Source of the DNA: JALUUH01 sp964636675
Lineage (GTDB): Bacteria; Pseudomonadota; Gammaproteobacteria; S012-40
Direction: 5' to 3'
Assembly: GCA_964636675.1 (NCBI GenBank)
Contig: CAZWUO010000107.1
Span: 1 to 12,091, forward strand
DNA length: 12,091 nucleotides
Shown here: one piece after another, positions 6,544 to 12,091 of the stretch
Numbering within the stretch: the first letter of the stretch is position 1
Layout: the number at the start of each line of letters is the position of its first letter
Notes under the pieces: model-generated
The model's database searches: none
Seen by the model: only the letters and a program-made list of their open reading frames with translations
What the model was told of the DNA's origin: nothing
Program-made: the position numbers and the translations under genes

Positions 6544-8145
6544 ATGACCAGTGAAAAAAAAACTTGGATTACCGCGATGCTGGATGCGGAAATATACGAT
6601 CATGAAGTGACAGCTATCGATCTTGTTGAAACGCATATTTCTTGGGTGATTTTAACCGGACCCTTTGTCTATAAGATAAAAAAACCGGTTGATATGGGTT
6701 TTTTGAATTTTTCAACATTAGCGCAGAGAAAATATTTTTGTGAGCAAGAGCTCATCTTAAACCAAAGATTAGCCGCAGAATATTATGTGGCAGTAATCCC
6801 GATAACGGGGAGTCATGATTGTCCGCAACTCAATGGTAAGGGTGAAGTTGTGGAATACGCTGTAAAAATGAAGCAGTTTCCGCAAGATGGTCAACTGGAT
6901 AGATTGCTCGCAAGAGGTGCTCTACAGGGTAAGAGCATTGATAAGCTAGCGGATAAAATTGCATCATTCCACGAATTGATCCCACGTTCGAATGCAGATA
7001 GTCGGTTTGGTAGTTTTTCGCATATTCATGAGCCGGTAATAAATTGTTACCGAGAAATGCAAAAAAATATTCAAAATACAGATATTCAGCAGCGTATTAA
7101 TAAGCTCGAGCAATGGACGAATAGGCAAGCCGAGCGTTTAAGAGCGATTTTTTTACGGCGTAAAAATGCAGGTTATGTGCGCGAATGCCATGGTGATTTA
7201 CACCTGAGAAATATTGCAATCGCGAAAGACGAGATCATCGTTTTTGATGGTATTGAGTTTAGCGAAGACCTGCGTTGGAACGATGTCCTGAGTGAAATTG
7301 CATTCTTGGTGATGGATTTAGATGAACGAGGACAGAAAGCCTATTCACGGCGTTTTCTTAATCGCTATTTGGAGCTAAGCGGCGATTATTTTGGCTTGCC
7401 GGTGTTAAATTATTATTTGCTTTATCGGGCAATGGTGAGAGCGATGGTGAGTAGTATTCGTTGCTTTCAAAAAGGTATTAAGAAAGAAGAAAAAGAGCAG
7501 GAGTTTAATCAGCTAATAAGTTATGTAACGCTTGCAGAGTCATATACCTTAGTTCGACCACCGGTTATGTTTATCATGCACGGTTTATCCGGTTCTGGGA
7601 AAACATCAGTGAGCCAAAAACTGCTCGAAGTTTATTCCGCTATTCGTGTGCGATCCGATATAGAAAGAAAGCGCATATTCAATATACATGAAAATGAACG
7701 CCGTGATATTGATGCTCAGAACGTGCTCTATAGCGATACGGCGAGCGAGCAAACCTATCAACGACTTTATGAACTTGCAGAAATGCTCCTTCGAGCAGGT
7801 TTTTCAGTCATTGTTGATGCGACGTTTCAGCAACAAAAATATCGTAAACGATTTGCAGGTTTAGCTCAAGATCTGGCGGTGCCATTTATTTCAGTAAATT
7901 GCCAGGCTTCCTATCAAATACTGAAGCAGCGTATTGTTACTCGCGCACGTGAAAAGCAAGATGCCTCTGATGCAAATTTAAACGTTTTGGAAAAACAAAT
8001 TCAACAATTAGAACCCATAGACCCGGTAAACGAAGCAGGTATTTTATTAACGATTGATACCGAGAAGCCAGTGAGTCACAATGGAATTAAGGAGTTGCTC
8101 AAGGCTAATGGCGTGGGCGGATTAGCTACATGGGATGGCGATTAG
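6544..8145 (+). CDS. Two-domain protein: APH-like kinase fold plus P-loop ATPase
   Basis: This 533-residue cytoplasmic protein fuses two nucleotide-binding modules. The first (about 20-330) resembles aminoglycoside/choline phosphotransferases, with VYKIKKPVDMGFL, a Brenner-type loop HGDLHLRN (216-223) and FDGIEF (Asp235). The second (about 340-530) is a small P-loop kinase-like domain with Walker A GLSGSGKT (347-354), RVRSDIERKR and VIVDATF. The order matches a widespread, functionally unassigned bacterial family (COG2187 joined to COG0645, named from recognition, not a search). Substrate unknown; antibiotic resistance should not be inferred. The ATG at 6544 lacks a clear ribosome binding site, but length and N-terminus look natural. 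It lies 28 bp after arsM and may be read with it, without an obvious arsenic role. Confidence 0.85.
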   Translation: MTSEKKTWITAMLDAEIYDHEVTAIDLVETHISWVILTGPFVYKIKKPVDMGFLNFSTLAQRKYFCEQELILNQRLAAEYYVAVIPITGSHDCPQLNGKGEVVEYAVKMKQFPQDGQLDRLLARGALQGKSIDKLADKIASFHELIPRSNADSRFGSFSHIHEPVINCYREMQKNIQNTDIQQRINKLEQWTNRQAERLRAIFLRRKNAGYVRECHGDLHLRNIAIAKDEIIVFDGIEFSEDLRWNDVLSEIAFLVMDLDERGQKAYSRRFLNRYLELSGDYFGLPVLNYYLLYRAMVRAMVSSIRCFQKGIKKEEKEQEFNQLISYVTLAESYTLVRPPVMFIMHGLSGSGKTSVSQKLLEVYSAIRVRSDIERKRIFNIHENERRDIDAQNVLYSDTASEQTYQRLYELAEMLLRAGFSVIVDATFQQQKYRKRFAGLAQDLAVPFISVNCQASYQILKQRIVTRAREKQDASDANLNVLEKQIQQLEPIDPVNEAGILLTIDTEKPVSHNGIKELLKANGVGGLATWDGD

Positions 8146-8220
8146 TAAAAAGCAAAGCTTGCTTAAATACCCGTAGCGATTGAAATTTCGCTTTTCCATG
8201 AAATAAATACGACGCACACT

Positions 8221-8255
8221 AAAAGTCTAAATCTCAAATGCCATGGGCATAAGAC
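8221..8255 (-). terminator. Weak terminator-like hairpin after the thioesterase gene
   Basis: On the minus strand, GTCT (8255-8252) and AGAC (8228-8225) flank an inner ATGCC/GGCAT stem (8238-8242/8246-8250) with a CAT loop, followed by TTTT (8224-8221). The stem is interrupted and the T-run short, so this is tentative. Confidence 0.3.
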
Positions 8256-8262
8256 CTCTGTT

Positions 8263-8655
8263 TTACTTTTCTATAATTCGCGCTTTTCCGTATTCATCAA
8301 CTGCGACATAGGTTAATGTTGCTTCAGTGACTTTGACTGCTTCATGAGTGACGCGGTTGCGCTCGCTATAGACTTCTACAAAAACGGTGATTGACGTGTT
8401 GCCAATTTTTTTTACTTCTGCGTAGCAGCTTACTAAGTCGCCTACATAAACGGGTTTGTGAAATTTGAATTCTTTTACAGCAACGGTAACCACTCGTCCT
8501 TTAGCCACACGATGTGCTTCCACGCTACCCGCGATATCGACTTGTGACATAATCCAGCCGCCAAAAATATCGCCGGCAGAATTGGTGTCTCTGGGAAGTG
8601 GTACGAGCCGTAAAGCGGGATTTCTAGAGGATGGTAATTGCACACTGGTTGACAT
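8263..8655 (-). CDS. yciA: Acyl-CoA thioesterase, YciA-like hotdog fold
   Basis: This 130-residue single-hotdog thioesterase hydrolyses acyl-CoA to free acid and CoA; YciA enzymes accept a broad range of chain lengths (family knowledge). The sequence carries the YciA signature MPxDTNxxGDIFGGWIMSQ as PLPRDTNSAGDIFGGWIMSQVD. VVTVAVKEFKFHKPVYVGDLV follows, then a strand-rich C-terminus (ATLTYVAVDEYGKARII). I start at 8655 (MSTSVQLP) because GGAG lies 6 nt upstream. A further in-frame ATG at 8667 overlaps that ribosome binding site and has none of its own. The gene shares a strand with the two-component genes upstream, 115 bp from the kinase stop; co-transcription is possible but unproven. Confidence 0.9.
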   Translation of the reverse strand: MSTSVQLPSSRNPALRLVPLPRDTNSAGDIFGGWIMSQVDIAGSVEAHRVAKGRVVTVAVKEFKFHKPVYVGDLVSCYAEVKKIGNTSITVFVEVYSERNRVTHEAVKVTEATLTYVAVDEYGKARIIEK

Positions 8656-8770
8656 AGGTTTCTCCATTTGTTGTAAAGTAATGTTTGCCCTAGGAGGTAT
8701 TTTCAGATGACATAATAGGTTATTTTTTTTTGCCCTGCAGTATTTTTCTACGGCCTCTGGGTTTGTGGTA

Positions 8771-10090
8771 TTAGTTTGTTGTATGAATCGGCAGGACTAT
8801 GCTAACGGTAGTGCCAACACCAACTTGGCTGGTTAGGCTTAGTCGACCCCCGTGTGCTTCTGCGATCATGCGGCATAAATAAAGTCCTAAACCAAAACCT
8901 CCCGTTTCACGTTTGCGTGAAGGGTCAACTCGATAAAAAGCCTCGGTGAGATGAGGTATATGATTTTGCTCTATTCCCAGGCCAAAGTCACGAACCTTGA
9001 TATGAATTGTGTCATGGTTTTGTTCCAGCGATATTTCTGGTGGGGAGGCATCATCCGCAGTATATCTGAGTGCATTTTCTATGAGGTTCTTCAATAAGAG
9101 TTTAATTCTAGGGCGATCTAATTTGATCTTTATCTCTTTGTTTGAAAGAGTAGCTATGATGTTATTCTTAGAAAAATTATTTGTGATAATTTCAGTAATA
9201 AGATGGTTTAGGTTTACGTCCGATTTATTGAGCACTTTATGGGGCAGGCTTAATCTTTCGGTCTCAAGAATTTCTTCGATTAAATGATCTATTTCATCAA
9301 TTTCTAGATTAATATTTTTTTTATGGTTTTCATCATCGATCAATGCCACTGAAACTTTTGCGCGGGTAAGTGGTGATCGAAGCTCATGACTAATTGCGAG
9401 TAATAACTGGCGTTTAGCTTCCAACATCTGTTGCAATTGGTCTGCCATCGTATTGAAGCTCTGGGCTAGCTTCCCTAATTCATCGGTTCTATCAATAAAT
9501 ATTCGATGATCAAGTTTTCCTTCGGCAAAGGTATTCACGCTTTTCTCTATAGTATTGATAGGTGCGATGAGTCGCTGGGTTGCACGATATAAAAAGGCGA
9601 GAATAAGCAATAAAGCAATGAGAGGTAGTGCAATGTGTTTAAACGAAGAATGTTCAATTTCTGGTTCGTTGTGTGATACGAGTAATGTTGATTTTCCCTG
9701 AGTGATCATGAAGTAATGGTTTTCTGTATCGTCGGCGAAAGCATAACTACGGTTTTTATCATTGAACTGACGGTGTATTTTTAATGCAGACAATTTGATG
9801 GTTTTTCCATTCGATGACCAGTTTGTATTGGCATCGTAAATATGAATGACGGTGTTGGTATTGATAGCGAGTTTTTTTGCACGCACAATATCTGCGGGCA
9901 TGCCTATGTCGTTTTGAATATAATCGAGATATTGAGTGACATGTGGAAGAATATGCTCCTGAAAATTGCCTTTAATAGCATACCGTATGCTGCCGCCTAC
10001 TAGAAAAAGCAAAGCTACCGTTATTGCTAAGTAGAGTAATACGAGTTTTCTACTCAGACTTTTTGCATGAAAATCTATAAGTTTTTTCAC
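8771..10090 (-). CDS. Membrane sensor histidine kinase
   Basis: This 439-residue inner-membrane kinase is the partner of the response regulator upstream. TM1 is about residues 15-36, a periplasmic sensor region spans about 37-150, and TM2 is about 152-171. A HAMP linker (LIAPINTIEKSVNTF to DELGKLAQSFNTMAD, about 172-222) leads to the HisKA domain with phospho-acceptor His235 in ISHELRSPLTR. The ATPase domain shows the N box NLIENALRYT, G1 DFGLGIE (from 368) and G2 GGFGLGLYL (from 397). The HELRxPLTR motif and the partner suggest a CpxA-like class, but the periplasmic region gave no recognisable domain, so the stimulus is unknown. Its start overlaps the regulator stop by 4 bp (translational coupling). 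Confidence 0.93.
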   Translation of the reverse strand: MKKLIDFHAKSLSRKLVLLYLAITVALLFLVGGSIRYAIKGNFQEHILPHVTQYLDYIQNDIGMPADIVRAKKLAINTNTVIHIYDANTNWSSNGKTIKLSALKIHRQFNDKNRSYAFADDTENHYFMITQGKSTLLVSHNEPEIEHSSFKHIALPLIALLLILAFLYRATQRLIAPINTIEKSVNTFAEGKLDHRIFIDRTDELGKLAQSFNTMADQLQQMLEAKRQLLLAISHELRSPLTRAKVSVALIDDENHKKNINLEIDEIDHLIEEILETERLSLPHKVLNKSDVNLNHLITEIITNNFSKNNIIATLSNKEIKIKLDRPRIKLLLKNLIENALRYTADDASPPEISLEQNHDTIHIKVRDFGLGIEQNHIPHLTEAFYRVDPSRKRETGGFGLGLYLCRMIAEAHGGRLSLTSQVGVGTTVSIVLPIHTTN

Positions 10091-10758
10091 ACAGAGGCAC
10101 CGAGGAAAACATAGCCACTGCTACGAACTGTTTTAATCGGTGTCAAAGGTGCAAGTTTATGTCGCAGTCTGCTGACCAGTATATCAACGGAGCGACTGAA
10201 AATTTCGGTATCAACACCCTTGAGATGGTTTAATATTTCATCACGGCTCAATACTTTATCAGGGTTTTTGGCAAAAAACTCTAATAGTTGATATTCCATG
10301 GAGCTAAGGGGAAGGGCATTGTTCGCAACTTTGGCTTGTCTTAGTTGAGGTTCAATCATGAGTTTACCAAACTTTAGATTTGCATTGTTTGTAATATGTT
10401 GTTTGCGTTTTAAAATGCTTTGTATGCGCGCCACTAATTCTCGAGGTTCAAAAGGTTTTGGTAGATAATCATCAGCACCGAGTTCGAGACCTACAATTCT
10501 ATCCATAACTTCTCCACGGGCGGTTAACATGATGATGGGGATCTCACTGTTTTTACGGATTTGTTTACAAACTTCGAATCCGTCCATTTCGGGTAACATG
10601 ACATCAAGTATGACGAGATCATAATGTTTGAACGCTAATTTTTGCAACCCTTTACTTGGGCGTTCGGCACTGTCCATTTTGAGTGCATATCGTTGGAAGA
10701 ATTGGCTTAACAGATCGGCAAGACGCTTGTCATCGTCAATAAGCAGAATATGGGTCAT
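10087..10758 (-). CDS. OmpR/CpxR-type response regulator
   Basis: This DNA-binding regulator has 223 residues. The receiver domain (1-115) carries the acidic pocket IDDD (8-10), phospho-acceptor Asp52 in VILDVMLPEMDG, Thr79 in IIMLTARG and Lys101 in YLPKPF. MDRIVGLELGADDYLPKPF is very like E. coli CpxR. A winged-helix output domain follows (about 130-221: LSSMEYQLLEFFAKNPDKVLSR, RSVDILVSRLRHKL, IKTVRSSGYVF). The start is supported by AAGGAA 6 nt upstream. It is transcribed ahead of the kinase gene with a 4-bp overlap. The three GTAAC boxes about 250 bp upstream are a plausible binding site for this protein or a relative. The stress it answers to cannot be read from the sequence. Confidence 0.94.
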   Translation of the reverse strand: MTHILLIDDDKRLADLLSQFFQRYALKMDSAERPSKGLQKLAFKHYDLVILDVMLPEMDGFEVCKQIRKNSEIPIIMLTARGEVMDRIVGLELGADDYLPKPFEPRELVARIQSILKRKQHITNNANLKFGKLMIEPQLRQAKVANNALPLSSMEYQLLEFFAKNPDKVLSRDEILNHLKGVDTEIFSRSVDILVSRLRHKLAPLTPIKTVRSSGYVFLGASV

Positions 10759-10790
10759 TGTTATTCCTTCGAGACATGAGTCTGGTGTAG

Positions 10791-10809
10791 CGTCAAAAGG
10801 GTCTTGACG
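10791..10809. promoter_or_regulatory. Short inverted repeat upstream of the response regulator
   Basis: CGTCAA (10791-10796) and TTGACG (10804-10809) are separated by 7 bp, about 33-51 bp before the regulator ATG. This could be an operator half-site pair, or simply contain a -35-like TTGACG on the minus strand; no matching -10 is visible. Confidence 0.3.
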
Positions 10810-10824
10810 ATGTTGTTAGAGTTA

Positions 10825-10857
10825 TGCAACCGAATCAGTATTACTGATTCGGTTGCA
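10825..10857. repeat. 33-bp near-perfect palindrome upstream of the two-component genes
   Basis: Arms of 16 bp, TGCAACCGAATCAGTA (10825-10840) and TACTGATTCGGTTGCA (10842-10857), flank a single central T. As RNA this forms a stem of at least 13 bp with a short loop. Neither strand has a T-run after it, so it is not a standard intrinsic terminator. On the minus strand it would sit in the regulator's leader, 67 bp before the ATG. Roles could be RNA stabilisation, attenuation or an operator. Confidence 0.75.
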
Positions 10858-10915
10858 GATGCAATAGTACAGAATGCGCAATACCAATGGACGCTAATTC
10901 CAGTGATGGTTTTTT

Positions 10916-10936
10916 TCAGCGTGATGGTGTTGCCAT
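10916..10936 (-). other. Six-codon mini-ORF with strong ribosome binding site
   Basis: On the minus strand AGGAG (10948-10944) precedes an ATG at 10936 by 7 nt. The ORF reads MATPSR and stops at TGA, followed by seven A residues. It lies between the GTAAC boxes and the 33-bp palindrome, upstream of the response regulator. It could be a leader peptide or a chance match. Confidence 0.3.
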
Positions 10937-11005
10937 TTGTGATCTCCTGTTGTTTTCTAAGCTGTGAATGTTAATGCTTGGATGCGAAAAAAACCTTTCT
11001 TAGGG

Positions 11006-11030
11006 GTAACAGTGAGTAACAAACTGTAAC
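11006..11030. promoter_or_regulatory. Triple GTAAC direct repeat, CpxR-box-like
   Basis: GTAAC occurs at 11006-11010, 11016-11020 and 11026-11030, an exact 10-bp period that places the copies on one face of the helix. E. coli CpxR recognises GTAAA-N5-GTAAA, and OmpR-family dimers bind tandem direct repeats (family knowledge). A -10-like TATTAA lies at 11051-11056, so the repeats would overlap the -35 zone of a rightward promoter, an activator position. The resident regulator is the obvious candidate ligand (inference). Confidence 0.5.
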
Positions 11031-11270
11031 AACGGGCGCCGGCTGATAGGTATTAAATTCGCTTAGAAGAGTGGCAGAGATTGGCATTGTCATGAAAAAA
11101 AGTTTAACATTAATATAAGTATGGAAAGAATTATTTATGCTGGCTTTTTGTCAAAGAATTCGTAGGCGATCAGGTTACTTTGTTGACCGGCCCTTAGCGC
11201 ACGTGCACTTCGCCAATGCACTGAACCGACTATGAACCTTAAGTGAAAATTAAGAGAGTTTCGAAAAAAT

Positions 11271-11320
11271 AGATTCACCTTTAAATCTGCAAGGCCTTTG
11301 TTTATTTGCAGAATGAATCT
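11271..11320. repeat. Two-part hairpin in the spacer before the PAS-GGDEF gene
   Basis: AGATTCA (11271-11277) pairs with TGAATCT (11314-11320), and an inner TCTGCAA (11286-11292) pairs with TTGCAGA (11306-11312). An 8-nt/1-nt asymmetric internal loop separates the stems, and CTTTATTT follows. It could act as a weak terminator on the + strand or as leader structure for the gene at 11521. Confidence 0.45.
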
Positions 11321-11520
11321 CTTTATTTACGCAAAAAAAACATTACATTTTTATTTGAATATGGTAGTTTGCGCCGCTTTAGCATAAAAACAATTAATTA
11401 CCTAAGTAACTCTGTCAAGTACTGGCGTTTGATTTTGCAAACAACGTGCTTATTGAGCGATTGAACTATTTGCTATTTATGACAGAGTATAGATTAGGTT
11501 TGGAACGGAAATCATCAGTT

Positions 11521-12091
11521 ATGTCCCAGCGACCTTTTGTCTTTAATTTTCCCTTATCAAGTGCTTTAGTCACGTCATTTGCAAATGCATGTTCCACTGG
11601 CGTTATCGTCATAAATTCGCAGGCGAATATCAAATTCGCGAATAAAAAAATCCTCGATATATTACATTTTGACGAAAATGATATTATCGGAAAAAGTATT
11701 ATTTCGTTATTCGCGGATACGCATAAAAAACGCGAAAATGAAGCCTTGAAAGCTGCCGTAGAGAGTAACGTTTCTGTACATGCAGGAGAGAAATTAGAAA
11801 CCGTATTAGTCGGCAGTAAGGGCGCAGAGATTACGGTTGCGTTTACCTGTAATGCGCTAAGATATGAGAAGCAAAGCTTGTTTTTTTGTATGATAGAAGA
11901 TTTAAGTCACCACTTCGAGTTGCAAAAAAAGCTCTATCATCAAGCCATTACAGATTCGCTCACGGGTTTGTATAATCGGCGGCATTTTGATAACCGGTTA
12001 GCGGAGGAGTTTAAGCGGTCAAACCGTTATGGTCGAGCATTCTCCGTGGTAATCATTGATATTGATGGTTTTAAGCAAGCGAACGATTTAT
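11521..12091 (+). CDS. PAS-GGDEF protein, probable diguanylate cyclase (3' end outside window)
   Basis: The first 190 codons are present; the gene runs off the right edge. A PAS-like sensor domain covers about residues 14-130 (SFANACSTGVIVINSQANIKFANKK, DIIGKSIISLF). A short helical linker (HHFELQKKLYHQA) leads into a GGDEF domain starting DSLTGLYNRRHFDNRL (145-160). The conserved IIDIDGFKQANDL has the metal- and substrate-contact residues Asp180, Lys185, Asn188 and Asp189. The GG(D/E)EF loop itself is beyond the window, so cyclase activity and any EAL domain cannot be judged. No transmembrane segment is seen, suggesting a cytoplasmic sensor. GGAA at 11507-11510 supports ATG 11521; an in-frame ATG at 11479 would add 14 residues. 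Confidence 0.88.
   Translation, partial: MSQRPFVFNFPLSSALVTSFANACSTGVIVINSQANIKFANKKILDILHFDENDIIGKSIISLFADTHKKRENEALKAAVESNVSVHAGEKLETVLVGSKGAEITVAFTCNALRYEKQSLFFCMIEDLSHHFELQKKLYHQAITDSLTGLYNRRHFDNRLAEEFKRSNRYGRAFSVVIIDIDGFKQANDL

Larger units (their letters stand above)
10759..11520. other. 762-bp intergenic region between the divergent regulator and PAS-GGDEF genes
   Basis: I see no convincing protein gene here. The stretch holds a short inverted repeat, a 33-bp palindrome, a six-codon mini-ORF, a triple GTAAC site and a two-part hairpin, each listed separately. The + strand also has an eight-codon ORF, MKKSLTLI, at 11092-11118. It looks like the beginning of a signal peptide but stops at once and has no ribosome binding site. 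On the minus strand a stop-to-stop frame near 10900-10960 encodes the His-rich DHKWQHHHAEKNHHWN without any start codon. These two could be remnants of small exported genes, but that is not established. Confidence 0.6.

Noticed and set aside
6544..7560. Aminoglycoside resistance gene
   Set aside because: The HGDLHLRN loop is shared with many APH-fold kinases; the fusion with a P-loop domain points to the unassigned housekeeping-type family rather than an antibiotic-modifying enzyme.
8150..8164. Hairpin AAGCAA/TTGCTT as a terminator after the two-domain gene
   Set aside because: AT-rich 6-bp stem with a 3-nt loop and no T-run on the + strand; too weak to call.
8267..8279. Second copy of the ArsR operator half-site (TTTTCTATAATTC)
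   Set aside because: It matches 12 of 13 bases of one arm but sits in the last codons of the thioesterase, has no inverted partner and is explained by coding sequence.
8656..8667. Upstream start for the thioesterase at 8667
   Set aside because: The first ATG overlaps the GGAG that serves the second ATG at 8655 and has no ribosome binding site of its own.
11137..11235. 32-codon + strand ORF starting MLAFCQRIRR
   Set aside because: No ribosome binding site, arginine-rich without domain features, and no coding support; probably chance.

Overview
The window looks like chromosomal DNA from a gammaproteobacterium, probably free-living or marine. This rests on a moderately AT-leaning composition, close matches to gammaproteobacterial type II secretion proteins, a YciA-type thioesterase and a CpxR-like two-component pair. 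The genus cannot be named from the sequence alone. Both ends are cut inside genes: a secretin at the left edge and a PAS-GGDEF protein at the right edge.

Left block (1-4331, + strand): gspD (5' truncated), gspE and gspF, tightly packed and in the canonical order. They encode the outer-membrane secretin, the cytoplasmic ATPase and the inner-membrane platform protein of a type II secretion system. The expected pseudopilin gene gspG does not follow. Instead there is a spacer with a perfect TATAAT and a 63-bp hairpin-forming repeat, and then a small lipoprotein gene (4619-4990). The mature part of that lipoprotein resembles the inhibitor-I9 propeptide of secreted subtilisin-like proteases. Just downstream is a 112-bp MITE-like element (5008-5119) with perfect 13-bp terminal inverted repeats and a TTCAT target duplication. 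Its right end resembles the right arm of the upstream hairpin repeat, so the lipoprotein gene lies between two related palindromic repeats.

Arsenic block (5162-6515, + strand): a near-consensus promoter overlaps a perfect 16-bp inverted repeat that also covers the ATG of an ArsR-family repressor. Promoter geometry puts the transcription start at or next to that ATG, suggesting a leaderless, self-repressed gene. An ArsM-type arsenite methyltransferase follows with its own good ribosome binding site. No arsenite pump or arsenate reductase is present, so this is a minimal sense-and-methylate module. A two-domain protein (aminoglycoside-phosphotransferase-like kinase fold plus P-loop ATPase, 6544-8145) follows 28 bp later.

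Minus-strand block (8263-10758): a YciA-like acyl-CoA thioesterase, then a sensor histidine kinase and an OmpR/CpxR-type response regulator whose genes overlap by 4 bp. Upstream of the regulator lies a 762-bp region without a convincing gene. It contains a 33-bp palindrome, a six-codon mini-ORF with a strong ribosome binding site, and three GTAAC boxes at exact 10-bp period, which resemble a CpxR-type recognition site. It also contains another interrupted hairpin. At the right edge a PAS-GGDEF protein, presumably a diguanylate cyclase, begins on the + strand.

No tRNA, rRNA, CRISPR array or full insertion sequence was seen. The best candidates for something undescribed are the lipid-anchored I9-like protein between paired palindromic repeats, the leaderless arsR promoter-operator, and the long structured leader of the two-component system.
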